64,000 nucleotides of DNA from positions 1 through 64,000 of the forward strand of contig CAUYLG010059265.1 in NCBI GenBank assembly GCA_963573385.1, in the 5' to 3' direction. Shown here piece by piece: positions 11,835 to 25,565 of this stretch (position 1 is its first letter; each line of letters begins with the position of its first letter). The stretch comes from Cacajao melanocephalus. Its lineage: Eukaryota; Chordata; Mammalia; Primates; Pitheciidae. A program made the position numbers and the translations under genes. The notes under the pieces were generated by a model. The model saw nothing but the letters and a program-made list of their open reading frames with translations. It searched no databases and was not told the origin of the DNA.

Positions 11835-12405
11835 ACCATTTTAGGTGTGTCTTAAGTCCTTTGTAATTCACTAATTGGTATGAATAATGTGTTAATCTAT
11901 GTAGTATTGTAAGGGTCTCCCATCATCCATATCTTGAAGTTATCTGTGCCCAAAAGCATAGATAAAACAATCCAGAAACCTCTAGCTTATCCATTTTCCA
12001 GCTATCCCTTTCACCATAATATCAACTATAATCCATGTCCTTCTTACATTTTTAGCATAATTATAACAACTTCTTTGAAATTCTTATATACTAATTGGAA
12101 CATATAGTTACCTCAAGATTGGTATCACATTCCCTCTATTCACAATATGAACTACAATACATAATATATAAACATATTCATTCTGTTTTTCTATTTGCCT
12201 GAGATGCTAAACATTAAGCCCTTGCCAAGGCCACCTTTAGAGTACCTTAATAATTCTCACTTCTCCTTCAAATTGCTACTGAGCCTTTTTAAGCATACTT
12301 TAAAAATATGTGTATTTCAGTATATTTTAATAAATTTGCACTGTTTATAATTAATTCCTTCTTAAGTTTCCTTTGTTGGCACGGTATCTTTTTCACTTAT
12401 TAATC

Positions 12406-12431
12406 ATATATATATATATATATATATATAT
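12406..12431. repeat. (TA)n microsatellite
   Basis: About 26 bp of TA repeats. Confidence 0.97.
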
Positions 12432-12859
12432 GACAGGAATATTAATGTGGAAAGTATCATAGAGCACCTAGACATGGTACTAATAAAGCTTATATGAAAT
12501 TTATGATTTTTATCATATTACATAATACCTAATAATATATATTTCAAAATTTGGCTATTTTCATGTTCTGTTGATAGTTCTAACATATTTTCCTTCATTA
12601 TAAATCCTATCTGCCCTTTTCTGAGAGGGCAAAGAGGTGAAATACATTTGGCTCACCATTTCCATGTTTGATCAGGTACCTTAACTTATTTAGCTAAATA
12701 AGAATCGTTAACATCAGAAATCAATTATCTAAAGAATAGGAACATATAAAACATTTAATAAGTTCTTTCAAAAGGGTCTTATTGTGTTCTTCATAATTTT
12801 AAAAGATGATAGGGTAAAATTATGAAGAATGTGTCTGGTTAGAAACTAGTCATTTTTTA

Positions 12860-12914
12860 CAAACACAAACACATGCACACACACGCGCACACACACACAC
12901 ACGCACACGCAAAC
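12860..12914. repeat. Imperfect (AC)n microsatellite
   Basis: An AC-dominated run with interruptions (catg, cgcg, aaac), including cacacacacacacacgcaca. Confidence 0.95.
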
Positions 12915-14059
12915 AAAAAATCCAAGATTGGTGAGTAAACTCAGTGGAAATATAGCTATTCAGATAACTGCAATCAAAATAAGCAAATAACCATTTTCAG
13001 AGTTTTGTGAATTTTTTCTTATCATTCATCTAGGATTTGACACTTTCAGATGCTAGCTGTCTTGCAAGCTTTAACTATCACTTTCTAATGATTGAGAAAA
13101 TTAGATTTTCTTTCATAACACAGTTATTGAGAAAAACAAAAAATGCTGCACATTAGAGTTAAATTATATTCAAGCAAATGTTTGGAAAAGTACCAAGGCT
13201 TTTTCCAGAACCATTCCTGTGTTCTACACACACGTTTTATTACATTCTCATCTTGAAATATTTAAAAATGATGTTTTGAAAACATTTAACATTCTCTGTA
13301 CACAAATGTCTTAAAATTTCTGCTCTGACTGAGATAATGAGATAAGCATAGCTGGAATCCTAATATGATTGTGCTTTTATGCTCTAATTTTTGTCCACAG
13401 TTCATAAATTGCTATATTTTCTGTCAATGCTCTGATTCCACTTGTGAAAGAAATAATAAGATGCTTTTATAGTGAAAAAGAAGATATGCATCTTTGGTTC
13501 TTTACACATGTAATATTTGATATGCTTAATAGCATTATAATATAACAATGTTGTCTTCACTCTATAAAAATGACAATACTGAAATATGTTCAGTAAAGTG
13601 GTGACTTTGAATTGCTTTCCTGGAGCAATATGATGTCCGACATTATTCACCTACACTCTGCCCAGCCCTCTTGTAACAAACACCGTACATTTGCTATATG
13701 TTTTGCTTTATTTTAGGTGTTCCATTTATGATTTATCTAGACCCATAAAGATGATATCTTAGAGCATCAGTGGGTTACAAAATGTATTTTAACTATGGAA
13801 TTCTTCTTTCAAATAAAATCTTTCTTGAAGGCACAACATGTAAAGCTTATAAATTTAAGCTACAATTCCAGATAAGATGCAATTCTTCTTCTTTCACCTC
13901 CTTTGTAGGAATCCCCAGAGAGTGCTGTGTCCAGAACACTATGAATCACTATTTAAAACCCTGCATAGATTAATGTCTCATTGAAAAATATTCCAAGATC
14001 AAGGGACTAGAATGTGCATACTTAAGATTAAGAATTGCATCATTGTCATCATGGCAAAT

Positions 14060-14280
14060 ATTTTGAGTGATTATTGTTTGTGAAACATAATGCTGAGTGT
14101 TGTAGCTGCATTATCCCAGTTATACCTTATTACCACTGTCTGAAGATAACTATTATTCTTGGCTATGATTTGTAATCTTTTTTACACAAAGAAAACTGAG
14201 GCACAATGTGCTTAAGTAAATTATTCTGTATTTAACCGCTCTAAATAGTAAGGCCAGAATTTCGTGTGAAGTAATCTGAC
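14060..14280 (-). mobile_element. MIR SINE, reversed
   Basis: The reversed MIR order is clear: cattatcccagttatacctt, actattattcttggctatga, gaaaactgaggcacaatgtg and cttaagtaaattattctgta. Confidence 0.82.
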
Positions 14281-16432
14281 TCAAAAGATTACTTTTGGGT
14301 CAAAGTGGACATGTATTATTTTTTGGTCTAACCCTTTTTCATCAATCAAGAACTATCCTCTATACCTAAATCTATGTAATTCTAATGAGAATGAATCTCA
14401 TCCCTCCCAAATCCAGGCATTTTACCTAGGGTGGCCATTCAAAATAATTTTCCCTTTGTGCAGTGCAAGAATGCAAGGTAGACTATATAAGTAGGATTAA
14501 TCTCTTTGTGGGATTACTATGTACCCTGGGAAAGATGTTCATTTTGAGTCACACATCTTAAGTATCTGAACCTGGATCTGCTGGGGTTTAAAGAAATGGA
14601 GGTGACAGACATCTCTCTCATCATATGTATATAGTGTACCCTAAACCAAGATCAAGATGAAAATTATGCTAAATATTTACCTGACTTTCTCAGTTGTGAA
14701 GAGAAAAATAAATTCTTTTATTTTTTTCATATAAACTAATTTGACATTTCATCTATTGCATGTATTAAGTCCCAATTCCTATATAATGGGTCCCTTTTTA
14801 TGTCTTAGTTTTCATTTATCTATTAGATTAAATGAATTCTAAACATATAAATAAAGAAAAATATCTTTCTCATGAAAGCTATTACTAGAGATACAGAAAT
14901 GCTTATGACCTAATGTTATTCAAAGAAAGATCTGAAACAGATGTAAATTAATTGCAGTACAGAGGAATACAACACAACTGAGTTGTGTTTAAATTATCAA
15001 CTACATCACTGGGTAAGGAGATTTATGAATTGAATCTTAAGGATAGGTAGTCATGAAGAGGGTTGGGGAGCTCTATTCAGGCACAAGAAATATGATATAC
15101 AATTGTAATGATAAAGTTGCAAAGGAGCATATAATACTGAAGAACTTAGTCATTCTTTGAAAAAAGGATTCCATATTAAAAAAATAACAATGAACACTAG
15201 TTAAAATTTGGATTATGACATTTTATACAACTTAGGTGCATAGCGTAATGATAGATATTATTTTACATCTATTGTTTATTCAAAGAGATATCCCTGAGTT
15301 AAGGGGAAAAAGGTAAGACATAGCTGCTATAATTGATCAAAACCTTCTTTAGTAAATTGTAACCATTTGGGAAAATAAATATTCTTTGTAACTAAAATAA
15401 TATTCATCGTTAAATTTTGGATAATTGAGTCTTAGATCTGTAAGCTCTTTTAATATGTATATTCTATACAGATATTTTAATTACTTCTTTCCTTGTATTC
15501 AAGATTTAATAGTATAATTTCTTTAACCATATACTAGTATTGATAGTTACTAATTTCCTCCAATCTGATGAGAGAGAAAGGTAGGAGAAAAAAAAAGAAT
15601 TGTAATATTTATATGACACATTTTTGAATCTGAGTAAATATTAAGCATAGGTTGGTAGTAAGGCAGTGAGAAGTTGTTTTATGCCAGTTGATTAATCACC
15701 AGTAGTAGAGTTCCTATGATTAAAAAAATTAATTTTCTAATTCTCTAATTGAGAACCTTTTTTGATTTCACATTAAAATGCATTAATAAAGCCCAATCCC
15801 ATTAGCACTATATGCTAGAATCCCAACAACGTAATCATTTATGTTACCAATCTCATTTCTGTCCATTTTACTGGCCCACCCATTTTTCTAGTTATGCCAA
15901 ATCCCTTCCTGTTTTGTAAAGTACCACATGCGTTATCCTCTCCTTCATGGCACTGAACTTTCTCATTTACTCTTTTCATACCAAGGAAAACTCTTCAATC
16001 TTAAAGATATACTTTAAAATTTATTTCTTTAAATATTGGGGTTTGTTTTAGATTTATATTTGAACATCTTACCACCACTATCACCACTATTTAGCAAGGG
16101 TCCTAGCATGTGATACTTAGTCACTCAACAAACAAAAAAAATGAGAGAGAGTAAAAAAGGACAATAAAGCATTCAGTCTAATGACAATATTTATGAATGG
16201 CTTACATTTTCATATGATGTCCTTGTTATAATAACATATTTTGCACTTTCACTGCTTACTTTTGTAACCAGTTCTTTCATTAATTTATTCACTCACTCAT
16301 CCAACAGTTAGTTGTCAGGCATTGTACCATAATGAAAAATATAGCGTTCTTTCCTTTAAATGCGTACATTTTTAAGAAAAAGCTTTTATATAATTAAATA
16401 TTTCAACATTATGTAATAATTTATAAATAGGT
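14281..16432. other. AT-rich unassigned interval
   Basis: No gene and no confidently named repeat. Weak L2-like traces (for example ggtcctagcatgtgatactt near 16096) were not strong enough to call separately. Confidence 0.35.
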
Positions 16433-16524
16433 ATGGAAGTGCTACAGGACCCCAACACTTACCCAAAAGTAGCAGTTGTGTCATGGTTTCTGCCCTATAA
16501 TCCTTTCTGTGGTTGCCAGAAATA

Positions 16525-16564
16525 TGTTACAGGACAGAGAAATATGTTACAGGAAAAGGGTACC
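16525..16564. repeat. 20-bp duplication at an LTR boundary
   Basis: The string atatgttacagga occurs at about 16523 and again at about 16543, with period 20. The second copy is the natural end of the reversed LTR that follows. Confidence 0.85.
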
Positions 16565-16979
16565 GATCCTAATCACAAAAGAGGGTTCCTGGATCTCCTG
16601 CAGGAAATAATTCAGGGTGAGTCCACAGTGCAAAGTGAAAGCAAATTTATAAAAGAATGGCTACTCCATAGGCAGAGCAGCCTCCCATTTTTAGAGCATA
16701 TAAATGTAAACTGTCACGGCACTGATGGGCATGTAGTAGTGAGGACGACCAGAGGTCACGCTCGTGGCCATCTTGGTTTTGCTAGGATTTAGCTGGTGTC
16801 TTTACAGCAAACTGTTTCATCAGCAAGGTCTTTATGACCTGTTTCTTGTGCTATCATCCTATTTCCTCCTGTGACTCAGAAAGCCTTAACTATCTGGGAA
16901 TGCAGCCCGGTAGATTTCAGCCCCATTTTACCCAGTTCTTATTCAAGATGGAGTTGTTCTGGCTCACAAGCCTCTGACA
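16545..16979 (-). mobile_element. ERV1-type LTR (LTR9-like), reversed
   Basis: On the plus strand it starts tgttacaggaaaaggg. It runs through gagggttcctggatctcctg, gtgaaagcaaatttataaaa, gaggacgaccagaggtcacg, aaggtctttatgacctgttt and attcaagatggagttgttct, and ends ctctgaca. Reversed, this gives TG...CA termini and a poly(A)-side TTTATAA-type signal. It is shorter than I would expect, with internal loss around 16690. No internal retroviral region adjoins it. The 119-codon frame at 16433-16792 partly covers it and is not a gene. The LTR9 label is from memory. Confidence 0.8.
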
Positions 16980-18044
16980 GAAGTAGAAAGGAGAAAGCAT
17001 TCAGTTTTTAAAAAATTTCTTAACAGATGACTTTTATGAATTTTCACAAATAATTTCAGTTAATTTTATTAGTATTCCTTGTTACAAAAATTAGAAGTAA
17101 AATCAGAATATCTTATTATTCACAACATAATTTCTCCCATTTTAACTCAAATCACTAAGATTTCTTAAACACACTCTATTAAGTTTTAAAGTATTATATA
17201 ATCTTACAAATAATGCTTCCTTACATGATCATTTATGAACACACTAAGCAAAATAACAAATTATTTAAATCAATTATACACTCAAGCAGACACATGCTAT
17301 ACAAGCTCTTCACCCTCACCTTCTGCCACATGCAAATGGTTTCCCAGTTGCTTACACAAGATATATAGTCCATCAATGTCAGGGCTGTATTTTAATAATC
17401 ATAAATATTTTACTATTAATCATTTCCCCCAGTAATTTGTTTTCTAATTAAAAGAGTTATGCTCGTTAATCATAATTATAATCTTTTGTTTTCTTAAACA
17501 AAATCTCTATATACATGTAAACTCTACTTTTCTTATTACCCATAATTATTCTAAGAAAAATCTGTGAGACAAACTTGAAACAACTAGTTTCTTTAAATTT
17601 TGTTTCAATATTAATAACGACTTTGGGTCTATCCATCATGAAAATGAATTTTGTCATAACGTGATTAAGTGAAGAAGTAATTTTTACTGCTCTGAAAATG
17701 GTTTTGGCTATGGAGATACCATGCTTCCATCTGGTTCTTTTAGCAAGGGTTATGCTATTATAAAGCACACTAATTTTCACAATGCTAAAATGCATAGAGG
17801 GCCAGGTTATCACAAACTGTCATTAAAATATTAAATGCTTACTATCCATTTTATATTGGTTATTTTAGATAACTTTCACAAATCAGAAAATATTTATATA
17901 TATTTCTCTTTACGAAAATTTATTTATTTGTCTTCTTGTAGAAAAAAATGTTAAGCTGATGTATACATATGTATTCCAATTAAAGTTTTGCATTGTGGAT
18001 TTATGTGTATGTATGGAAATACACAGAGACTTAAATAATCATTA
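16980..18044. other. AT-rich unassigned interval
   Basis: Nothing recognised. The 115-codon antisense frame at 17466-17813 has no recognisable domain. I see neither splice structure nor family resemblance to support it. Confidence 0.35.
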
Positions 18045-18370
18045 TTCTCCTATTTATACATTAAGTGCCCACTAAATGCTAGGAATTGTGTTAGTGATGA
18101 ACCAAAGGCCCCTGAATAGAGTTTAGAACATAATGGTTAAAGCTGTTTTAAGATATTACAAACAAAATATTAACAAATGAGTCCAAATGCAATAAAATTA
18201 CCTAGGGAGAAGAACTGCATATACAGAGGGGAGGGAACTACTTTAGGTTACCTCTTCAGCCATGAATTCTGCAAGGAACTATTTATATAGTGGCTTGAAG
18301 GAGGCCAGAAGATTGAGGCAATATAAACAAAGAAAAGAGAAGCTAGGAGTAAAGGAATAGCCTTTTCTGA
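18045..18370 (-). mobile_element. L2 fragment, reversed (diverged)
   Basis: Begins with a degenerate reversed L2 3' end (gtgcccactaaatgctagga, attgtgttagtgatgaacca). The segment around 18281-18350 (ggaggccagaagattgaggc) is also in L2 order. Confidence 0.55.
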
Positions 18371-19165
18371 TTTACAATATAAAATAGGATGATTTAGAAA
18401 AAGTCCATGTGCTCAAAAAACTTGAACTTAGAAAAGTAATGTGCTGGATTATTTATCCTATATTTAAAAAATAAATGAAGCTGGATAGTTTGATATTATT
18501 ATGTATATTAATCAAAAAGTAGTCTGTAAAGTGGAACCTTACTCACCTAACAATTTTGTGCAAATAATGTAAGAGCAATATAAACCAATGATCCACTAAA
18601 ACCCAGATTAGGGGGAATGTCAACACTGTTATCATGGATTAAAAGTCAAGATTATTTGTTAAAGGTTGTTGTCAATAAAAGTCCTTTTCCTATGAGCTTC
18701 ATTTAATCACAAAGCATTGACTTAATATGATTCTGTTTCAACTGTAGAAATGTGTTTTACAAATTCTTATATCTTAGTGAAAAGTTTGCTTTCTTTTCAC
18801 ATCTCAAAAAACTGAGTCAGGTTTTGGAAATGACTTTAAATACAGAAGACATTTGTGAGAGGGAAACATTGTTTAGAAATGCTGAGAAGTTAGTCAAAAG
18901 CATATGTTATTCTTAAGTTGTCTCCCTATATTATCTTGCCTGAAAAAAATTTTTATTAAGTCATTAAAATATTTCTAATAGTGATGTGAAGAAATAATTC
19001 TTGCTTGCTTTTTCTCAATAGAATTTAGATACTTTTCAGTTTAAATACAAAGTTGTAAAATGTATAATAAATCACTGAGCAAATTTATGTCATAGAATTT
19101 GTAGTAATAATGGTTATGTTTCTTTCAGCAGCCAAGAGTGACTACCTGGCTGTCATGTTTTTGCT
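18371..19165. other. AT-rich unassigned interval
   Basis: No gene or named repeat seen. Confidence 0.35.
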
Positions 19166-19680
19166 TGTTGGAAAGGTTTTCCAGTGTTCTTGAAATGAAG
19201 TACAAGGTCCTTCTCCCTTACCTTTCACACCTTGTTTTCTACTCTGTCTCATGCTCAGTGCGTTCTATGTAGACTGGCTACCTGCCTGTACTTGAAGTCT
19301 AGCTGTACTCCCACCTCCAGGCCTTCACTCTGTTACCTCATTCTGTAGTGCTCATCCTCCAGCTATCCATATGGCTCACCTCACAACTTCCATGTTTTTT
19401 CTCAAACGATACTTCATCTATCACAGAAGCCTTCCCTGAGTAGCATAGATAAACCGGCAGCCCACGTTTCCCATTACATACTATTTGTCTTAGTCTGTCT
19501 TATCTCATAGTGCTTTTTACATGACATGTATATATATTAATTTGTTTGCTTACTGTCTCTACTATTCTTCAGGAGACTAGGATTTGCCTGTATTTTTCTG
19601 CTTTATATCCCCAATGTTGAAAAACCTTTCCAGAATCTGTAAGATAATCAGTGGCGTATTTGTTGAATCATTGAATTAAT
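19166..19680 (+). mobile_element. L2 3' region
   Basis: L2 landmarks in order: ggccttcactctgttacctc, tcatctatcacagaagcctt with ccctgagtag, ctttatatccccaatgttga, and gtatttgttgaatcattgaa. These match the conserved end of L2 ORF and 3' UTR. Confidence 0.85.
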
Positions 19681-19819
19681 ATAAGACTTTATTTGCTTGC
19701 TGTTTCATTGGTTCATGTTTAGTAATTTACAATTAATGCATAAAAACAAACATGCGTTTAGAATATTCACAAAAAATAAATTAAATGAAAGTATTTAGGT
19801 TTTAAAAATTAATATATAT

Positions 19820-20650
19820 GCCACCTCACATTGTTACTAGTTTGTGTAGTGATAACACATGAGATACACATTCTTAGCAAATCAAAACTTTATTGTTAAC
19901 TATCATTACTGTGCTATTCATTAGGTATTTAGAACTTCTCTTTTCTTCCACTTCTCAGCCCCTGGTCACCACCGTCTTACTCTCCATTACTATGAGTTCA
20001 TTATGAGTTCAACATTTTCAACATTTCCTTTTTTGTTTTTATTTTTTTATTTTTTAGGTTCTACATCTAAATGAAATCATGCAATATTTGTCTCTCTGTA
20101 CCTGGCTTATTTTTTTGGCATAATGTCTTCCAGCTTCATCCATATTGTTGCAAATGGCAGAATTTCCTTCTTTTTAATGGCTAGATGGTATTCCATTGTG
20201 TATATATACCACATTTTCTTTATTCATCTCTCAATAGACACTTAGGTTGATTCCATATCTTGGCTATGATCAGTAGTGTTGCAATGAACATATGAACATG
20301 GGTATAGAAATATCTCTTCAAGTTAGTAACTTAATTTCTTTGAGTACATTCTCAGAAGTGGGATTGCTGGATCATGTGGTAATTCTGTTGTTAACTTTTT
20401 AAAGAACCTCCATAGATTTTTCTATAATGGCTGTACTAATTTGTATTTCTACCAACAGTGTACAAAGAATCTCTTTTCTGTATATTTTTAACTTTTTTTA
20501 TATTTTGGCTTTTTGATAATAGCCATCCTAATAGGTGTAAAGTGATATTTTATTGTGGTTTTGATTTGTATTTCCCTGATGACTGGTGATATTGATCATC
20601 TTTTCACATATCTCTCTATCTTTGTATGCCTTCTTTGGTCCAGTTGTTTC
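19820..20650 (-). mobile_element. L1 (L1MA/L1PB-type) 3' end, reversed
   Basis: Antisense L1 3' UTR and ORF2 landmarks: cagcccctggtcaccaccgt, cctggcttatttttttggca, ggtattccattgtgtatata, gtgggattgctggatcatgt and ttttgataatagccatccta. A T/A-rich insertion lies at about 20031-20056. It stops at a T-run near 20650. Confidence 0.9.
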
Positions 20651-23479
20651 TTTTTTTTTTATGAAACAATAGTATTGTTGGAGATTTATTTTGAAATATA
20701 GGTACAAATGTATTTAATTTTAATTTGTGTGATTTGGTATTTTCATAATTTCCTTAGTTGAATGTGTTTTATAAAATAGAAATAAAATTGTGTAAAATAA
20801 AAATAAATAGTACTGTAGTACTATTAATGAAGATTTGTTGAAAAACAATAATTGACTTAATAGACTGGGTTTTCAGCAATATAGTAAGAGAAGAGCCAGC
20901 ACTTTCCTCCACTCTTTTCCAAGCTTGTAGATTATCTGACCCTTAGGCTGAGGCTTCTCCTCTGGTAAAGGGAAAAAGAAAGGATGATCTTTAACCCAGG
21001 TCAAGAGTAAAGATTTTTTTGCACCAAAACTTGAGTCCTATGTGAAATCGGCAGCAGACACTCCTCGTTTTCTCCTCTTTTTGTTTCTCATGTTGCCTCT
21101 GTTAATTAATAAAATTCTAGTATAATATTTTCTAAATCTCATGCTTAATGTACAGTCTACCTTATCAGTCTAATGAGCAAAATATAAAGTTCAAGTTGTT
21201 TAATAATATTTTTTGCTGTGTAGATCAACAATTGGAACTGGGTGTTCTAAAACTAGAGGTATAGATAATAGTGAGAGAAAATTTTTAGATAGAATTGTGA
21301 TTAAGAGATAAGTCTCCTACCAGAGCAGGCTAGAATTCTAGAAAAGTTTCTATTTAAAAAAAAGTTTAGAAGTAAAAAATAAAGTAGAAGTCAAGCTGCT
21401 AAAACCATTGAACAACGGATAGAGTAAAACTATACATTGATAACTGTGGACTTACAAGTCAGAGGCCAACTTATCAGACCTATGCTTTCTGTCTTCTACT
21501 AATATGTCAGATATCAGTCGTGCCATCATGATTTTGATTAGAAAAATGGAAAAAAATGATAAGTAACTGGTGGGTTGCAGTAAAGATTAAATAAGGTTAA
21601 ATAGCCTGACATGTGATATGTGGACACTGCCATTTTCTTATCTTTCCTTTGTATCCAAACACATAGTAGGATCTCATTTAACATTTGAGAACTAAGTGTT
21701 AGCCTTTCAGGTATATTTGCTGAGCCTCACCATGACATCTCTCTCTCTTTTTAAAAATAATCTATACACAATATGACAAAATGTGCAGGGCGTATTATGC
21801 AATAAATTTTCTTTTATGGCAGAGCAAATTTTGTAAATATGATTGCTACCACTGTACCTACCATTATTAGTATTGGGTTTCTGGGTGTTCATTCTTATTA
21901 GCTTGTTAATAAGAAATACAGTGTAAGAGCAAAAGGCAGGTTAAAATAGTATATCTTTTTACAAATGAGGAGAAGCTGGAGGAGTTCAATTTAAATACAA
22001 TTGAGTCATATATATTCCCATTTACAAAAATCTTTCATCATATGACTTATAGAAAACAAAATTATTCATGTTGCACTAAATGCATCTACAGCCATGAACA
22101 TAGACAATTTGTCTGTACTCAATGCAACAATTTGAAAAGTGAAGGAAATTAATTACTATATTTAAAAAACATGATTGGTTTTCACTTTTATTGTATAGAA
22201 TGGTTAGGTCCTTTAGGATATGTGGTTAATCATTGAAACAAACCAAAATTGAATGGACTTTTGGATTGAAATCTATAGAAGAATAAAATATTACATATTT
22301 TGGTCATTTTTTGTTGATTTTCTATTATAATAATCAATTCAGATGTGATTTAGACATAACTGTTTTTACTTTGTGACCATAATTCTTTCCCTTCAGTATG
22401 GATATATGCAATTATACAGTTGTCTTTTATAAAACCAACCTCAATGTACATCTGGCACATGCATAATAATATTTAAAAACTACTAAACATTATTTGTATA
22501 AATTAACTCTAGTTTTCCATGTGTGAATTAATAAAGAAAAATAAATGATGGTCCTAAGGAAAGATACTTCTTGATGCTTCTGTAAAAATATTAATTTTTC
22601 AAACACATCACATTTGCAGGTGTTTTTCATGTATTATAGACTGAGATACTGGCGTAGTTAGGGTTAATACTCCCCCAAAATTCATCAAAAGGAAAAAATA
22701 TAATTATGTTTTTTTAAATTTAGTCTGTATTTCTATCAACAGGGAAATTTAATGGAACATTGAATTTTTGGTGATGTAAAATTTGTGGTTTTAAATTCTG
22801 AAAAATTTATTACAGCATACATACATGGCAAATTTCAGAAACTTCAACATTGCATTCAGATTTTGTAAAATTGGATTTCCTGGTTTTATTTATTTTGGTG
22901 AAGTGGAAAATGCTGTGAAAACCAATGGTGATACATACTATACTTAGCTACTCCATGCTTCTCATTTCACTCTCTTCCTGACAACTGGAGATGAGTAATT
23001 TTCACAAAATAAGTCTAGCATTAATTTAAATTTTCTGTATGTTTCATTGCCTTAATCTTTGTAAAAGAAAATTAATAATTACCAGAATTAATATCTGCAG
23101 ATAATTGACAAATATGATCCTACAATATTATTAGATTATTTTATATAGTTGACATTTGTTTTCCATTGAATAGTGTTTAGTATGACTGAATTATCATGTT
23201 ATTTTATACACACACATATATGTATATAACACTTAGAGTATTTCTTCATAAAATTCCATTTCTTACCCTTCCTTATTTCACTAAATGACATTACTGTCTG
23301 ATTCCTAAAGCAAAGAAACAAATATAAACAGACAAAATATAGACATTATCCATAATCTTCAAATTTTCTCATCTCCGACAATCAGTTCCATCAGTTTATC
23401 ATTATTAACCTCAATATATATTTCAAATCTTTTCATTTTTTTGTCATCATCTCAATTTTAAGCCTCTCAGTCAAAGCTA
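20651..23479. other. AT-rich unassigned interval
   Basis: About 2.8 kb without a recognisable gene or confident repeat. The antisense frame at 21707-21892 is short and featureless. Confidence 0.35.
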
Positions 23480-24115
23480 TCCTCATTGCTCCTGTTCCTT
23501 AAATGCAATATCTCCACACTATACCTCTACTTCCACTTCTCTCTCTACATAGAAGACAGCATGATCCGTGCTAAAATCACAGTACTACCCTACTTAAATT
23601 TCTTCAATGGGTCCTTGAACTTAAAATAACACTGAGACTATTTAGTTGATTTCCATGACTCTATGTTATTCAGTTCCCATTTAGCCGTTCCTCAATAATT
23701 ATTGTGCTCTGGCAATATTGTCCTTATTTCCATAGTTAAGGTCTTTATAGCTGCAGTGACCTTAGATCAAACTGCTTTTCCACATGTTATTTGAATAGAT
23801 GATTCCTTCTTATCCTTGGGAATCAGGTCAAGATAATTTCTTTAAAAAGGATTTCATGGTCCCCCTAAAATAACTCATCCAATCTATAATAACTACTATA
23901 TAATCCTCTTGAATTTCTTAATAACATTTAATTTTAGTAATTCATGCTATTTTATTTTGTATCTCTACCCTCACACATGCTCCTTAATGGGATAGATGGA
24001 GGCAAAAACAAGAAAACAATAATAAAAAATCTGTCTCATTTGCCACTAGAATATTGATTTTCTACATTGTTGAAGTGTAATAAATGCTGTAAAATAAATA
24101 AATGGTTTTGTTATT
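23480..24115 (+). mobile_element. L2 fragment
   Basis: Diverged L2 in order: gcatgatccgtgctaaaatc, ttcttcaatgggtccttgaa, gtgctctggcaatattgtcc, ggatttcatggtccccctaa and a 3' end near gtgtaataaatgctgtaaaa. Confidence 0.7.
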
Positions 24116-24589
24116 ATCATTTTATATTATTTTCCATTGTCATTTCAAACCCTAAATATATTAACTGAAAAAACTGTGTTCTCATCTTGAATGAAATAGG
24201 GTTTTTTTCACTGACACTATTAGCCATTCTCTGTTAATTTAGTTTATTTATATAATTTATTATAAATGTCATATGTTTATAGTTTTTCTTGTTGGCTTTC
24301 CTGGAACCCCAATCCATGACCAATCAAACACAAAGTTCTGTGAACTATTCCCAGCTAATATGGACTACATATTTCTTTACTTAGGGCCCCTGTGTCAGGC
24401 TCTTACCCATTGTTAAACTATATTTAAAGTCTCTTAATTGATCAGACTATGACCTATTTTTTCCTTTTTTGTCAATTTGTTCTCCTACATTTTCTACATT
24501 TTCAAACGGATCTTTCCAAACACCACTTTTTATTGCTATTCGTCTATTCCAAAAGATTTTTTATGATTTTTTTCACTTTTTATTTTTCT
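24116..24589. other. AT-rich unassigned interval
   Basis: Nothing recognised. Confidence 0.35.
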
Positions 24590-24865
24590 AGCTTTCTGCA
24601 ATCTATTGGCTGAAGTGTATACTACTTTGTCTGGCATTCAAACCCTGCAGAATGCTGGCTCAGAATACATTTTCAACTCATTTTCTCCTTCTCTCCCTAT
24701 ATATACTTATTGCTTCATGTAAAAAGCTTTTTCACAGTCCTGAGCCTAAATGTTTGTTCAATATTTATCCTTCCTATTTAAGTTTTGTGTGTCTTTCAGA
24801 GTACACTTCAAATCCTTCTCTAGCCAGCTCAGCTCACAGTCTGGATTCCTCAATAAGTCATCTGT
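24590..24865 (+). mobile_element. Possible L2 fragment
   Basis: ggcattcaaaccctgcagaa followed by tcaactcattttctccttct resembles L2, but divergence is high. The 71-codon frame at 24652-24867 lies inside it. Confidence 0.45.
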
Positions 24866-24949
24866 AAATGGCTGCAGCATCTCTCTGTAATGATATTTGC
24901 ATTCATTCACTTTCCAGAATGCTTTGTTCCGATTGGCTTAAGAAGGATT

Positions 24950-25165
24950 ATATTGCAATTGTGAAAAGAGCAAGTACTTTGGGATCTCACAGTGTTGATT
25001 GAAATCTAAGCCCTACTACATTCAGTTTTGGGAAAGAGGACAAGTGATTTAATATATTTGAGCTTTGGAGCTATTCATCTGTAAAACTAAATTAGCAGTG
25101 CCTGTATCATAGGATGGTTTTACGGATTTAACAAAAGAATATGTATATGTATCTGCTTTGATATG
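24950..25165 (+). mobile_element. MIR SINE
   Basis: The MIR order is retained: gtgaaaagagcaagtacttt, atctaagccctactacattc, gacaagtgatttaatatatt, tcatctgtaaaactaaatta and atcataggatggttttacgg. Confidence 0.82.
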
Positions 25166-25199
25166 ATGTGGGTAGTCATTCTCTCCCACATTTTTCACT

Positions 25200-25389
25200 A
25201 TAAATGAACATTTTTCAAATCTCAACTTAATTCCCATCTCTTCCAAGGCTTCCTTGATCAGGCCAGCATGAAATATTTGCTTTCTTCTCCAAATTGAAAG
25301 AATGATTATTTTGTCGTTTAGTATGACTATTTTAGCATACTCTGTTAATATTAGTTGTGTATCCTACTACCATTTAAATAATGACATAG
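25200..25389 (+). mobile_element. L2 fragment, left of a MIR
   Basis: ctcaacttaattcccatctc then ttccaaggcttccttgatca is the L2 signature, continued at 25566 on the far side of a reversed MIR. Confidence 0.65.
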
Positions 25390-25565
25390 TATCTACTGAG
25401 CATTTGCTATATTTCAGTACTGAGGTATATACCTTATCCACAAAGGAAAGGTAGGTAAAGTGGTTATGTGGATGAGAAAACTAAAGATCAATAAGGTAAT
25501 AATTTATCCAGGGTCACAGAGCTTAAGGGCTAAGGATTCAAACTCAAGTCTATATAGTTCATGTT
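25390..25565 (-). mobile_element. MIR SINE, reversed
   Basis: Reversed MIR core: gatgagaaaactaaagatca, atccagggtcacagagctta and aggattcaaactcaagtcta. It appears to interrupt L2 sequence. Confidence 0.75.

Larger units (their letters stand above)
11835..14059. other. AT-rich unassigned interval
   Basis: Strongly AT-rich sequence with no gene and no repeat family I can name, apart from the two microsatellites listed separately. The frames at 13402-13650 and 13770-13973 look like random AT-rich translations. Confidence 0.4.

Noticed and set aside
16433..16792. 119-codon open frame, the longest in the window
   Set aside because: Most of it is antisense reading of a reversed ERV1 LTR. No conserved protein pattern is visible.
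17466..17813. 115-codon antisense frame in AT-rich DNA
   Set aside because: K/I/F/N-biased translation typical of random AT-rich sequence, with no similarity I can recognise.
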